A stretch of DNA of 64,000 nucleotides from contig NC_086031.1 of NCBI RefSeq assembly GCF_036323735.1, positions 46,055,725-46,119,724 of the forward strand, written 5' to 3'. Of this stretch, positions 1-11,880 are shown piece after piece (the stretch's first letter is position 1; each line of letters opens with the position of its first letter). The notes beneath the pieces are model-generated. The model did not search any database, was not told the origin of the DNA, and saw only the letters and a program-made list of their open reading frames with translations. A program made the position numbers and the translations under genes. Source of the DNA: Rattus norvegicus. Lineage: Eukaryota > Chordata > Mammalia > Rodentia > Muridae.

Positions 1-2270
1 TTTATCACGCATACAAAAGAACCCAAACAATTGGGCAAGAGGTGGGAGAGCTCGATGGGAGACTGTGTGTCTTGCGTGTGTCTGGCGTGCACCCTGGGGC
101 TGGAGCTTGTGTGGAAGTAGTTCAATATAGTACTCAGGCTTGCAGCAAAATCCTGAGGGGTGGGACCTAAGACCGGTCAATCAGGAAGAAACCACAGGGG
201 TAGGGGAAGGTGAGGACGGGTGTGTGAAAGCCACTAGCATTTCTTCGGCACCATAGACTTAGTACGTCTGAGAATCCTGTAAGGTGGACTTGAAGCTTGT
301 GGCCATTTGACCTATAAGTGAACCCTGCTAGGAGGAAGCAGACATGGAAAAGCCCTTCCCTGTGTCTCCTGCCAGGACTTGGGGTATGATTGGAGTCTAG
401 GCTTGCAGCTAGAGTCTGGAAGGCTGACCCCACATTTGTTCACTCTTCAAGGTGCTGTGCATTTACATTCTAGAAATCCTTTGGTACTAAAGCATATTCA
501 TTGCCTATTTTAAATGGGTCACTAAGCATTATAGAGGAATCGTGTTGAAACGGTTTGACATCAAGGATGCGGTGGAGTGTGTGTGGTCAACACGCTGGGC
601 TCAATGCTCGACTCTGCTACTGCCTGATGGTGAGACCTGTGGCAAGCCACTTCCACCTAGCCCCTGTGAGCTTCTAATTGGGGATAGCACGTCTTCCTTC
701 TCAAAGCCCCGGGCAGCTCCTCTCCGATACTCTTCCTTCCTTGCAGCCCTGGGCTTCGTCAAAGTCAATGCAGGACCCAGGATATGTGCCAGCAAGAAGA
801 GGACACAGATCTGTGCCAACTCCAGGCTTCTTCCCACCTATCTCTGTGCCTGATGCCATACTCAGAGAGTGATCCCTGGAGTGATCCAGGAGTAGACCAG
901 GAACCCACCTCCTTCCTGGTCCCGCACAGTGGCACAGTTAGAGCAGCAGCAGCGAGATCTTCTCACTTTAAAGATCAGGAAACTGAAGTCTAGGTGAGAA
1001 GGGAGTGGAATACAACTGAGACCAGAGTCCTGATGCCAAGGAGGGCAGAGACCATAGAGTGCCATTGGCCTGTCCTCCGCTGGAACTCGGATGTGAATTT
1101 GGGTCAGTTAAAGGCATCTCTTTCCTCCAAGGCTTAAGAAACTCGCCAGCAAGCCTGATAAATGGTCAAGTTACTGATTAATGACTCCACTCGGAGTTGT
1201 AAATGTGAGTGGAGAGGAGGGACCAGCGTCCTCTCCCTCAGGCTGGCTGTGACTATGGTGGTGTTGCCTGCTAGGCCACTTTGCCTATGTGACCTTGAGA
1301 AGGCAGCTAACCCCCTCTCAGCAAGGGTTGCCAGGTACACATGTGACCTCCTTGGGGTGTCCCTGCCTTGGGCACCTGTTTGTGACTTCCTGGTACTGTG
1401 AAAAGAGGCAGTGGCTCCATACAGGCAGAGAGAGCCTACGCCTGCCCTCTGCCCCCTGATGGGGAAGAATACTGCTGAACCCCAACTCCATGCTGCCTGG
1501 GTCTGGGATAGCACATTCTCCTCAGGAACTCCCTCTCCATGGCAGGGATGACAGGATCTCGCCTTTCTCATGGAAAGGGCTGGAGGGCAGATTGGAGGAA
1601 GTCACAGTGGGCCCCCTATCAACCTCAAGGGGACAGAGAGTCCATGCCTCCAGGAACTAGGGTCAGTGAGCAATTTTTCTCTCAGCCGATGGGGGCAAGG
1701 AAGGTTCCCTATAACTCAGTCACCTCAGGCCTCTGTGCTGATGTTTCAGCTTGTTCAGGGTCCTATGTTGGGGAGGCAGGACTGCCTGTTTGACTCGGGC
1801 TGTGGCCGCACCTTCCTCAGCGGCTCACTGGGTGCTTGGCATGTGAGAAGTGCCGTCCACCCAATGTTAGGCCTGTCTGCCTAGAGCACCTCTCCCCCAC
1901 TTCCTGACATGCCTGACCTGTTCTGCAGTTCCTAATGTCACCTCCCCAAAGTGGCCTGCCCAGAACACCTAGTTAAAGCAGCCATAACTCAGCTCTGTCC
2001 CTCTCTGTCCCCATCCTATGTCACCACCACACACTGCCCTCCAGAATGGACATTTGGCAAGAGCAGGGGGCCTCAGCCCTGAATCAGCGTATGACTTAAG
2101 AAACTTTTGTTGAATCAATTAACTGATTCATGGGATGAGTTCTAATTAAAACCTGGATACATGGTTTCTTTACTATCACATCCCAACTATTTAAGTGTGC
2201 AATTCATCTTTCTTTTCATCGTGTGAGTAGTGATCCCATTACCATAGTTTAAGTTTTGAGGTTTGTTTAA
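1..2270. other. Mfsd4a intron 1, unique sequence
   Basis: This lies downstream (in the minus-strand sense) of Mfsd4a coding exon 1. I see no exon with Mfsd4a exon 2 content, no intact SINE and no open frame with family resemblance. A short stretch near 950-1000 resembles decayed MIR. By position it is intron. Confidence 0.6.
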
Positions 2271-2277
2271 TTTGGTT

Positions 2278-2410
2278 TTGTGAGAGTTAGGGTCTCATTA
2301 TATAGCAAGGCTTGTCGAGAATTCACAATCCTCCTGCCTCAACAGCTCCCCCCATGCCTAATCACCCTACCAAGTACTGGGATTATGGGCCTGAATTGCT
2401 GTGTCCAGTT
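2278..2410 (-). repeat. Diverged B1-type SINE
   Basis: Antisense B1 landmarks occur in order: a diverged 'gggtctcattat' block, a 'cctcctgcctc' block, then 'agtactgggattatggg'. The copy is clearly old. Confidence 0.6.
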
Positions 2411-2479
2411 TAAATTTAAAGTATTTCTGTCACCTCAGAGAGAAACCCTATATCCATCAGCAGTCACCCGTGTGCTGTT

Positions 2480-2800
2480 TCTTACCACTTACTACAAGGT
2501 TTTTTTTTTCCACTCCAGATCCTATGTACTGGACAGCTCATGTGACCGGTCTCATATCCTGTGTGGTCTTTCATTACTGGCTGGTTCCTATCCAGCACTT
2601 TGGCTGAATGAGACACACCGTATGGGTGACTCTGTAGGCTGCCTGATCCTTATTTATGCCCCATTTTATTTACCTGGCCACCTGCTTATGAAAGTGTACC
2701 TTACTTATTATGAGCAATGCTGCTGTGAACATCCATGGACACCTTTTTGTGTGGACAGATGTTTTTTACTTCCCTAGGGCATGTTCTGTGGAGTGCACTT
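2480..2800 (-). mobile_element. Old LINE-1 fragment (antisense)
   Basis: The stretch 'gagcaatgctgctgtgaacatcc' and its flanks match the antisense pattern seen in ancient mammalian L1 3' pieces. No frame is intact. The family is called from memory and the ends are approximate. Confidence 0.5.
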
Positions 2801-2805
2801 GCTGG

Positions 2806-2945
2806 GGACAAATTCTCAATGAGTCCAGGCTGGCCTCCAACTCCTTATGTAGCAGAGGATAACTCTGAATTCCTGATCCTCCCGTCCGTCTGTCTCCATC
2901 TCCGGAGGATGGGGATTGCAGGCGTACACCACTACGCCTGGCTTT
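2806..2945 (-). repeat. B1 SINE (antisense)
   Basis: It contains 'ccaggctggcctccaactc', then 'ggattgcaggcgtacacca' and the terminal 'cctggc', the reverse complement of the B1 head. It is 5'-complete and diverged. Confidence 0.75.
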
Positions 2946-3494
2946 GAGATGTTTTTAAATAAGAACCTGTCTAGTGCTCAATTCCCTTGAGGAGTCTGGC
3001 GCATATAACATGTTTCCAACAAGGTTTGTAGCATGCTGAAAGGTGGACAAGCTGAGGAAAGGACAGACAAAGGCCGTCTAGAAATGAGGCCAATCAGAGC
3101 CCAGTCCAAGGGGGAGAACTGTCAGTGCTGTGCTCCTGGACTTCGAAGGCCCAGTGACTTGAGATGCAACTGGACCACGGAGCTGGCAATGAGGAAGGGT
3201 ATGAAGTCTCAGTTTGCTACAAAGGATTTCCAGGGGGGGAGGAGGGGGCATTCTTAGCTGAGTCCAAGCAGCATGGGGTCTGAAGGAGTTCAACTTAAAA
3301 GAATAGATACAGGAGGTGTCAACTGGCAAATGTTGACCTCAAGAAGCCCGGCAACCACTTAGTACAGGGGAGAAGCTATGGGGAGTTATGGGGGTCTTTG
3401 GAGAAGATCTCAAAACATGTTATCTACTGATGTCCCTGCGATAGGGGGTTTCCCAACTGCCCTGGGTGGTTAGACAGGTCCCACAAAACCAGGA

Positions 3495-3530
3495 AACAAC
3501 AACAGCAGCAGCAGCAGCAACAACAACAAA
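3495..3530. repeat. Short CAA/CAG trinucleotide tract
   Basis: An interrupted run of CAA, then CAG, then CAA units, about 12 triplets in all. It is noncoding and intronic to Mfsd4a. Confidence 0.9.
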
Positions 3531-4568
3531 ACCCCTAACCTTTTGTCTAAATACCCATCACCTCTTTCGTAAACCACAAGCCTAACCACTCTGCCAACCA
3601 AGTCTCTTCTCTAGATTTCCTCTTTGTGCTCAACAAGATTTTTCGAAGGGAGGCTCTATTGGGTTCTTGTAGCTGCTCTTCCTCCTGTTGGGCCTGCAGA
3701 TGGCCTGCTTTTAAAGGTCAAGGTCTTTGTCTCTGCTAGGTGCAGGAAGGAAGACTGGTGTTGCCCTGAGGACCTACTCCAATACCTGCCCCACAGTGGT
3801 GTCTAGAAGGCCCCTGTGACCCAAGAGCTCTCAAATTAGGGTAAGCAGTAGATAGTGCTTAAGCAGAACTGCAAAGAAAGGCACTCTGGTGTGTCACTCC
3901 CACACCCTCTCCATACAGCTGGTCCTTGAGATTTGTTAAGGCAATCCCCTTTTACCAGTGCCAGCCTGGCACACTGACTGGTAATCACTTAAGCTGAAAA
4001 GCACTTCCTTGCAAAGACATTAGCATTTCAACAGAGACAGGCGAGGCTGTGCTACACTAGCGAGAGGCCCGTGTCAGGGCTGGTAGAGCTTCTGTTCACT
4101 TTGTGGGGTGGGGATGGGGAGACATCCTAGAGTTAACCAGATGGGTGATATCCTTGCTAACACTCAGGGTCTTCTTCCCTTCGTTCCCACCAGAACCCTG
4201 CTTTGCTCTTTATCAAACAAAATGGTTCTTGGTGACATTTTGTCTTGCTGTGAGTGCTAAAGCTCAGAATTTAAATTTGAACCACCAGGAGTTCTACCCA
4301 GCCAAGGAAGGTCCCAACAGGAGGCCAGGAGGCTCCCACTGCCTTCCTAGGCACTGCCAGAGCTCAGGAATACTCAGCCCATGAAGATCCACAGAATACC
4401 CATCTCTTGGATGAAGCTTAGCTATGGGGCTGCCGCTGACACACATAAGGCATGAGCCACTGTCTAGGCATCTGGGACTATAGTCAAATGCCCATGTTCA
4501 AACCCTGGAACGATGTAATATCAGACAAAGTGACTCCCCCTCCTCCTTCCTGCCTTTCTTTTTCTTTT

Positions 4569-4690
4569 TTGGGGGGGAGGTAGTGGTGGTGGTGCTTGAG
4601 ACAGAATCTTGCTATGTAGCCCAGGCTGGCCTCCAACTCAAGATTCTTTTGACTTAGCCTCCAGCGAGCTGGGATCAGCAACCCTAGCTA
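4569..4690 (-). repeat. B1 SINE (antisense)
   Basis: It carries 'gagacagaatcttgctatgt' followed by 'agcccaggctggcctccaac' and a 'gagctgggatca' block, which is the antisense B1 order. Confidence 0.75.
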
Positions 4691-4800
4691 AGTCTCTTAA
4701 CCCTTCCGTGTCTCCACTTCCTTCTGTGTAAAATGGAGACAACAACATTACTTTGCAGGCTGTGGTAAAAACCAAATGGGTTGATATAAGACCTTGTGCA
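4690..4800 (+). repeat. MIR-type SINE fragment
   Basis: The order 'aagtctcttaacccttc', 'tgtgtctccacttcc', 'tgtgtaaaatggag' matches the sense core of MIR (no 'acttaacctctctg' perfect match). It is an ancient mammalian repeat inside Mfsd4a intron 1. Confidence 0.6.
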
Positions 4801-4843
4801 CAGTGGTGCTATTGTTGATACTGTTGTGGTTTCCTGCTGCAGG

Positions 4844-4845
<2 letters not shown>

Positions 4846-4886
<41 letters not shown>
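4846..4886. repeat. (TC)n microsatellite
   Basis: About 20 uninterrupted TC units. It is likely length-polymorphic between strains. Confidence 0.97.
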
Positions 4887-4889
<3 letters not shown>

Positions 4890-5088
4890 GCCTATTCAGA
4901 GCCTTGGTGGATCCGAGATCTAGAGGGAGGACCAAAGCCAGGGATGGCCCAGTTAGAGGGGTATATCTCTGCCCACTTCAGAAGAGTGAGCTTGCCCACC
5001 TGTCCCTAACGATGGTCCTCATTCTCGTTCCTGTTTGAGCTACATTTGTTCCTAAAACATCTAGGATGGTGAATACAACACAGACCAT

Positions 5089-5176
5089 CTGTGAGGGTTG
5101 GGAGTGTGGCCCAGCCTTGGGGAGTTTGCCCGGCAATTAGGCTTTCCTGGGTTCCATTCCCAGCACCCCCAAACAA
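5089..5176 (+). repeat. ID-related SINE, old copy
   Basis: A tRNA-Ala-like order survives: a degenerate A-box region, then 'tttcctgggttccattccca' (B-box region) and 'gcaccccc' with an A-rich tail. It is diverged from the young ID copies elsewhere in the window. Confidence 0.55.
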
Positions 5177-5521
5177 CAACAGAGGCCCTCCTCTGACATT
5201 CAGAGACACCCCCTCTTCCTTTTCATGTATTTTCTAGTTGAACAGATCATCAGAATTCCTGTACATTCGATTCTATCCCAAACCCACAAAGTGCCGATAA
5301 GCAGGAGGAGACTTGCTTCTGAGAATTCGTGCATTTGCAAGAGGATGTGGGGGGAAAAATAAAAATAGTCACTGTCCAGGTGCTGGGGTGCAGCAGGCTC
5401 TGGATTGCTAAGTCTGGGGTCCATCTTATATTGACACCTGTATTGCATCTTTCCACAACTGCACACCTGGACAACTGAGCCCTAAAGGCCTTTGGCCCAG
5501 AATGGCCACTACACAAGGTCT

Positions 5522-5574
<53 letters not shown>

Positions 5575-5605
5575 CATCCATCCATCCATCCAACTATCCA
5601 TCCGT
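5522..5605. repeat. Compound (TATC)n/(CATC)n microsatellite
   Basis: About 12 TATC units are followed by CATC units that decay at the right end. The two phases suggest a point change that spread by slippage. Confidence 0.97.
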
Positions 5606-5609
5606 TTTT

Positions 5610-6480
5610 GCAACAGACCTCCCAATAGTGGTTTTGCAGTCCAGATAATTGTTCCTTTAGGAAGCAGAACGAGGAAGACCACACAGCAGCCTCTAGTGTG
5701 CAAGACGTTCATTTCTCAGTTCTAGGTCTCAGTTCTAGGTCTATTCCTGGCTGGCTGTACAGAGACTGAAGGCTGCTGCCTTTCTAGAAATATCCTAAGA
5801 GGGGTTCCTACATCAAGAAAATGGAGCTCTGCATGTCACCCAGAAGGGTGGCATTCTGAGTGCCAGGGAGAGACCAGAGCTCTGTCCTGCCAGAGGCCAG
5901 GGAGGAGTAACAAGGTGGAGGGTACAGAGTGGGGGGGATCCTGGGTACCAGAGATGAGCATGAGAGGCTCTACACTTCTCTACCTGGCCCTAGCTATGTG
6001 AATTTTAGGGGCCCAAGGGCTCAGCACTCCGCGGCAGTGTCCTGTCTCCTTTAGGACACCCTGAGAGCCTCATTATCTAGGTAAAGGGATCAGCTGTGTC
6101 AATTGATGTGGAGCCACTGTTAGTGGAGCCACCAATGGGTTCCCTGTCACTGAGAACTGCCCCCTGAGCTGGCGCCGCCAACTGTCTTTTCCTCAGTGCC
6201 AATTCCACCTCCGGCGCTGGGGCTACAAAATCTCAGAGGAACAGAGCAATAAGGGTCTTACGCATCTCTGTACATCCCATCACTCCTTGGCTGGTGGGCT
6301 CGGTGAGCGAGGGCGCAAGGGTTCTGAGCTCTCTCGGGGGTGAGTGAGACAAATACATAGCCCAGATGTCACCTTCAGTCCCGAGAGAGTTTTCCGGGAG
6401 AGCTTGTGGTGGGGGAGGGAGGCAGCCCCTAGGCTAAGATCCAGCCCAGCTGGGCAGGTGGTCACAGCTGCAGGGATGTG
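5610..6480. other. Mfsd4a intron 1, 5' end
   Basis: Unique sequence next to exon 1. A direct 13-bp duplication of 'cagttctaggtct' sits near 5718-5743. GC content rises toward the CpG-rich exon. There is no other feature I can support. Confidence 0.6.
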
Positions 6481-7090
6481 GAGGGGCGCAGGGGGAGCGA
6501 CACTCACGTCCTCTTGAAGACACCCCCGAGGGCGCTACCCAGCAGGAGGCAGAGCTGCTGCGAGAAGAAGACCCAGGAGATCTGGGGCAGAGAGCTGTGC
6601 GTCTGGCAGCGCAGGTCCAGCAGCGTGGGCCCCAGGAAGGCGATGCACAGGCCGAAGCTGAAGAAGACGCTCCAGTAGGTGAGCGTGGGCTGTAGGTTGC
6701 GGCGGAGCAGCCCTGACACCCGACCGTCGCAGCCCATGGCTCGGCCGGCAGCTCACAGCGAGCCCTGGGCCGAGTGCGGCGGCCAACCGGAGGCCGGGCG
6801 GGGAGGAGAAGAGAGGAGGGGAGTGCCGCGCGGCTGCCCCGCCCTCGGCCAGCGCGGGGACGCCTGGAGGTCCGGGGCGTCGCGGACGCACGTGTCCCGC
6901 CGCGGGGACCGCCCCACCTCGCTTCACGTTCCCTGGGGCCCCCGACTGGAACCCATCCAGGAGCGCGACCCGCCAGCTAGTGCCAGAGGCTCCGCGCGCG
7001 CCCTACTCCAAGCAGCCTTTCCGCCTGGCGATCTGAATCCTCTTTACTTGGTCCTGGGGGTGCTGCGGGTGGACTTTGAGGGTCTGCCAC
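6480..7090 (-). promoter_or_regulatory. Mfsd4a: CpG-island promoter of Mfsd4a
   Basis: CpG dinucleotides are dense here, especially at 6720-7010 with runs of CGCGG and GCGCGC, against a CpG-poor background over the rest of the window. The block spans coding exon 1 and the sequence just upstream of its ATG, where a 5' UTR and start site are expected. I see no TATA box at a suitable place, which fits a dispersed CpG promoter. The exact start site cannot be set from sequence. Confidence 0.8.
6508..6737 (-). CDS. Mfsd4a: MFSD4A, coding exon 1 (N-terminal 77 codons)
   Basis: This is the first coding exon of the orphan major-facilitator transporter MFSD4A (SLC-like, about 12 transmembrane segments). 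The ATG is at 6735-6737 (reverse strand) and the peptide begins MGCDGRVSGLLRRNLQPTL, which I recognise as the conserved N-terminus. A cytoplasmic head of about 17 residues is followed by TM1 (about residues 18-42, hydrophobic, with GLCIAFLGPTLLDL) and the start of TM2 (about 55-75). The exon stops just after GGVFKR, a loop like the family's motif A. The donor is canonical GTGAGT at 6502-6507 and splits a Thr codon (AC|N). The remaining exons must lie to the left of position 1, since none is visible in 6.5 kb of intron. Substrate is not established. The call rests on recognition of the protein; a second open frame over the same exon is a GC-rich shadow. Confidence 0.95.
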
Positions 7091-7099
7091 CGCCGCCCT

Positions 7100-8180
7100 C
7101 TACCCCGAGCATCCTACCCACCACGGGAGTAAGAGCAGTCCTACCTGTTCATGGTTTTCTTGTGGCTTTCGTTTGGAACCTCAAAGGCTCCAGTACATTG
7201 TCATTTGGAAAAACAAACACCCCCCAGAAACTTGGACATTCGTTTTACTGCTTTTAGGTTCTGGGATTGCCCCCCAAGGCCTGTAGCATGCAAGGCAACT
7301 ATCCCCAGCCCTAGAAACTTAGGTCTTCTCCATTCTATGCTTGGGGATGGGAGGCCATCACTCCCACACCTGTCCCACCACAGGTGTGCAAGGCAGTAAG
7401 GCCTGGCTCCGATTAGGACTCTTTTTCTCCTTCCCAATGCAGTGAGGGAGGACAGGAACTCCGGGACTCCCAGAGGAATGCTGAGATAATTCTCCAGGCA
7501 GAGTTCTCTTCCTACATGAAAAGGCCTTGGCAGGGTGGAGGGGTTGTTCACACTCCAAGACCCTGATGCTGACCCCAGTGGCCTGGGACAGTTGTGTGTG
7601 GTCCTGCTCCTGAGGGAGTTAGGATGTGGTGTCCACACCAGAACCTAGAAGCAGGGCAATTAAGGCCGTTCAGTGTCTCCTTTGCCAAGTGTCTTAATAG
7701 TGGTGGAGGCTGTGACATCATCACACTTGTATCCAGGGGTACCAGGGCTGAGAGTTCACAGCCCTGTGGCTGTGTAGTGCCATGGCAACTTGTCGTGAAG
7801 TGGAGATAGCAGGCACACCACCTCAAAGTGCTACCCCGTACCTGTTCCAGCCTGTCCTGAAATATGCATTAGAAGAAGGCTCTAGTTAGCGTCCCTCTGG
7901 CTCATTTACTCTGTGGGGGATGGCATGGACTAATTTAATGGCAGTACGGGCAGGACTTATAGTACGTAGGATAAAGTACAAAGTTATGACCTGAAAAATC
8001 TGTGATCATTAGGCACTGCTGTGAAATTCTAGAGAAATGGCAGCTCAGAGATGGGAGGGGTGACCTGGGGCTCAGACCCCTATCCCCTCCCCATTATCCC
8101 TGTGATGTGATAGCGTGTTTCTTCTTGACTGACACTTTTATTGATGTAGACTTTGCCATTTGTTTTCATTTCTTAAAACA
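7100..8180. other. Intergenic, upstream of Mfsd4a promoter
   Basis: Mostly unique sequence. A decayed ID-like piece ('ggcctgtagcatgcaaggca') lies near 7265-7315. No gene is recognisable. It could hold upstream regulatory elements, but no motif is strong enough to name. Confidence 0.5.
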
Positions 8181-8393
8181 TTTTTTTAGATTTATTTTGT
8201 GAATGCTTTGCCCGCCTGGATGTCTGTGCACCATGCGCATGCCTGGAGCCTGTGAAGGGTCAGGAGAGGGTGTCAGATTGCCTGGAACTGGACTTACAAA
8301 TATTTGTGAGCCACCATGTGGGTGCTGGGAATTGAACCTGTGTCCTCTACAAGAACAACCAGTGCTCTTAACCGCTGAGCCATCTGCAGCTCC
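8181..8393 (-). repeat. B3/B2-type SINE (antisense)
   Basis: It runs from a T-rich tail complement through 'tgtgagccaccatgtgggtg' and 'gggaattgaacctg' to 'cttaaccgctgagccatct', which is the antisense B2/B3 order. Confidence 0.85.
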
Positions 8394-10230
8394 TGCTTGT
8401 CAGTTCCCAGGGGCCCGCTCCCATTGTGCATCAGCTGTGGGTAGGATGAGTCTTGCACTAAACTGAAATGTTCCTCCTGGTCACTGTTCCCCAGAGCCTC
8501 ACAGAACAACCCTCCCGTTCTGCACCTGTCAGTCCCTCCCCTCGACACGTGGTCTGCGTGCAAGGACTTCACACATAGGATCTAGACACAGGGATTTTAT
8601 GTCTCCAGGTAGAGTACCTGGAACCTTCCACGTTTTTCTAGAGGATGCATCCCAGCCACAGTGCCCCCTACTGGCTGGCTTATCAGCCACAATGGCGATG
8701 ATGAGCCTTGTAGCAGCCCAAGTCTGGTCTGGGGTGTTAGGGATAGTTTATAGTTTGATGTGAATCGTGGTTACTGTTGACTCTCAGAGACTGACATTTC
8801 CAATATATTGCTTTTTGTTTGTTTGTTCATTTCACAATTAGAGCTAAATAAAAACCACAATGTTTAAAATGTTTAAAACAAAGACCTAGTAACCTGTAAC
8901 CTGTACTTTCCTCTTTCCTCCTCTCCACACCTCCACTCCCTTCCCTTTCTCTTCCTTTCTTCTTTCCATTTTTTTGTTTGTTTGTTTGTCTGTCTGTTTC
9001 CCCATTTGGCTAAAGACCAAACTCAGTGTGCTCTCTATTCAACACCACATGCATGTTCTGCCACTGAGCTAAACCCCAGCCTTCCCGGAACCCTGCCTTC
9101 TCCCTCTCTCCTAACATGGGGAGAGGATTCCGTGGAAATCCCTTAGCAGCAATATGGCCAGATTGCAAAAGCAATCCATCACGCATCTCATAAAGGGAGA
9201 GTGGGGACCAGAACACACCTGGTGGTGCTTCTATGTAGGATAACAATTGTCCCCTCATTTGGACTCGGAGACTGTCTCCAGAACTAGTCACTTCCTGACA
9301 ATCACTTAAAAGCTCTTAAGATTGTGTAAACATATCCTTTCTTTCCTCCTCTATAGAAAAACAGACACCTAGGTCTCCAAGTGGCATTGGTTGGGTAGGT
9401 TAATCACACCTCCTGTGGCTTCACCCACATGGGGGTTCAACCTTTTATCCCATTTAATGTCCCTTGGTTTATTCGAACAAACTTCCACAGGACAGAGGGA
9501 ATCTCTCTCCACCCCTCCGCCACCCAGTTAGAAACATCTGTAAAAGTTTACTGGGCTGCACACTTAAGGCATAGGCATTTTATCGTGTGTACTGTACTGT
9601 AATGAAATAGAGATAGAGGTAAGAAAGCAAGAATGAGGTGAACCCCCCCTCCCCCGCAGCCCGAGTCCATACTCAACCTCCTCACAGTCGAGGCTGCTGG
9701 ATGCTGTAATGTGTGGGGCTTTGGGTGGAGACATCGGGTAAGGAGGGGGGCAGCCGAGTGGTAGACTCTGCAAAGGGGATAACTTGAAAAGCCAGAGGGA
9801 GCTTCTGCCCCGGAAGATGATCTGGAGCAGGTGATGTGGGGAGCGGATGAATGGAACCTACAAAGGTCCGACTCATCCTCTCTTTATTTAGGGGAGGCCC
9901 AGGAACTTTGGCTGGGGAAAACTCAGATCGGTCTGTTATGAACGAGTGCACCAAGATCCATCATACAGATTCCAGGACAAGGGAGTCCCACAGTTGCATG
10001 GGAGAGGAGGGCGACTGTCAGGGAGATAATCTTCTCCCGCTCCAGGCTACTGCTACTGGGCTGAACACGATTGGCTGAGCCGTTTGCAGGTATGAAGTTC
10101 GTTAGTCGTTTGTGAGATTGTTACAGCTGCTGTATCCAATAAAAGACGTTATAATACTTTCTGAGGTCTTGGCCCAGCTCAAGGCTCTCACTGCCGTGTT
10201 ATTTTCATAGCCAGTTTAAGAATTCTACTT
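8394..10230. other. Intergenic block, mostly unique
   Basis: It holds a T/G-rich simple tract near 8965-9000 (TTTG and TCTG units), an old ID-like antisense piece at about 9005-9082 ('ctgccactgagctaaacccc'), and otherwise unrecognised sequence. No gene. Confidence 0.5.
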
Positions 10231-10231
10231 C

Positions 10232-10363
10232 CCTAGCCAGGAGGCTACATGCCTACAGTCCCAGCATCTGAGAGGTGGAGGAGGAGTTCCCGGTCACCCC
10301 AGCTATAGCAAGAGTTGGCTATGCTATATGAAACTCTGCCTAAAAAAAAAAAAAGCAATAAAT
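10232..10363 (+). repeat. B1-related SINE with A tail
   Basis: The order 'gcctacagtcccagcatctg', 'gaggtggaggagg' and 'gaaactctgcct' is followed by an A13 run. It is sense and diverged. Confidence 0.65.
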
Positions 10364-10434
10364 TTCTATGCAGTAGCCTAATGTTTGCCTAGATCAGTAG
10401 TTCCTTAAAGTCCCCCCGACTCCATTTTATTTTT

Positions 10435-10595
10435 CATTTAGCTCTTTGAGACAGGCTTTCTCTGTGCAGTCCTGGCTGTCCTAGAGCTCATTCTGTAGAC
10501 CAAGCTGGCCTCTAATGCAGAAATCCACCTGCCTTGAGGCCTCTCAGGAGCTAGAATCAAAGACGTGTGCCACCACACCCAGATTAAGGCTCTAA
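10435..10595 (-). repeat. B1 SINE (antisense)
   Basis: A near-complete antisense order: 'gagacaggctttctctgtg', 'ctggctgtcctagagctcat', 'tctgtagaccaagctggcct', ending 'gtgccaccacaccca'. Confidence 0.9.
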
Positions 10596-10775
10596 TTTTA
10601 TTTTAAAATCCTTCAAATGCCAGTTTTTATGAGGAAGAGAGGCTCACAAGGCCTTAATGGTTGCTGGAAGAGGAAGAGACATTTTCTACAGTAATGTGGT
10701 CTCTGGTAACCCACCCATGTTCCTATAAGTAATACTCATCCTGGGGTCCTATAAGTAACTACTTAAATTCACGGG

Positions 10776-11072
10776 ATTAACATGCAATACACACACTTAC
10801 AGACACACACATACACACATACATATCATCACAGACATATACACTCACATACATATACACACACTTACACACAGACACATACACTCACAGACACATATAT
10901 ACACACACAAACTCACACATATACACACACAGACATTCACAGACACACACAGACACTCACAGACACTCGCATACACATAGACACTCTCACATACATGCAT
11001 TTACATACACTCGGAGATATACTCACAGACATAGACACATACACACACGTACACACACTCATAGACACACAA
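10776..11072. repeat. Imperfect (CA)n-rich low-complexity tract
   Basis: About 300 bp of CACA, CATA and CAGA units. It produces long artificial open frames (His/Thr-rich one way, Val/Cys-rich the other), which are not genes. Confidence 0.95.
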
Positions 11073-11331
11073 TATGAAAGTACACAGAACTGGATAGGAA
11101 GAGGAAAGGAGTCTGTGGGAGTGGGAGGAGGATAAGAGGTTAACAAGGAGGCAGAATATGATCAAAGCACATCATGTACAGATATAAAAATGGGACCATG
11201 AAACCCATTATTGAATATAGCTAATGTATGATAATACTTTTTTTCAAAAAGAAGATAATAAATGTTTTAGCCCGTGATGGTTACTTAGAATGTCGACTTG
11301 TGCTCTCCTTGTGCATTTAAAATAAAAACAA

Positions 11332-11534
11332 GCTGGGGTGCTGGAGAGGTGGCTCAGTGGTTGGGATCACTGGCTGTTCTTCCAGAGGACCTAGAGTTTG
11401 TTTTTCAGCACCTACTGGCAGCTCACCACCATCGGTGACCATTCTCCCTCTCTTCTGGCCTCAGCAGGCAATGGGCACACAAGCATTGTACAGGTACAAA
11501 TACAGGCAAAGCATCATCCATCCACATAAAATAT
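11332..11534 (+). repeat. B3/B2-type SINE
   Basis: It begins 'ggtgctggagaggtggctca' and continues with the 'cttccagaggacc' block, ending in an A-rich tail. It is the first of three same-strand SINEs in 550 bp. Confidence 0.85.
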
Positions 11535-11540
11535 AAGTTA

Positions 11541-11706
11541 ACCTGGGTATGGTGGTGCATGCCTGTCAATCGTAGCACTGGGAAGGCAGAGGTATGGGGA
11601 TCCTGTGAGTTCGAGACCAGTCTGGTCTACAGAGCTAGTTCCAGGAGAGCCAGGGCTGTTTACAGAGAAACCCTGTTTTGAAAAACCAAATAAAAAAAAT
11701 CTTTTA
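11541..11706 (+). repeat. B1 SINE
   Basis: The sense B1 order is 'cctgggtatggtggtgcatg', 'gaggcagagg'-like, 'gagttcgagaccagtctggt', 'agagaaaccctg', then a poly(A) tail. Confidence 0.92.
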
Positions 11707-11723
11707 AAAAAGAAACAGACCGA

Positions 11724-11880
11724 GGACCTGGAGAGATGGCTCAGTGGGTAGAGGCACTTGCTACCAAGCCTGATGACTGAGTTTGATTTCTGGGACCCAT
11801 GTGACCACACTCCCCGACACTCTAAAATAAGTACATAAAATACATAAAATGTGAAAATTAAATAGAAATAATCAAATAAA
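11724..11880 (+). repeat. B3/B2-type SINE
   Basis: It starts 'gacctggagagatggctcag' and ends in A-rich sequence with AATAAA-like units. The middle is diverged. Confidence 0.8.

Noticed and set aside
2280..2777. 165-codon plus-strand open frame
   Set aside because: Built from an antisense B1 and an old L1 fragment.
5522..5605. Possible CRISPR-like or regulatory tandem array
   Set aside because: A simple tetranucleotide microsatellite with no spacers, in a mammalian genome.
1..6507. Search for Mfsd4a exon 2
   Set aside because: No minus-strand segment with splice sites encodes the expected continuation of TM2-TM3, so exon 2 is taken to lie left of the window.
6535..6927. 130-codon minus-strand open frame over Mfsd4a exon 1
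   Set aside because: It is an out-of-frame shadow of a GC-rich coding exon and CpG island, with Pro/Ala/Arg-rich composition and no family match.
6679..7257. 192-codon plus-strand open frame upstream of Mfsd4a
   Set aside because: Long only because stops are rare in CpG-rich DNA. No recognisable domain.
10782..11135. His/Thr-rich 117-codon frame
   Set aside because: Translation of a CA-rich low-complexity tract.
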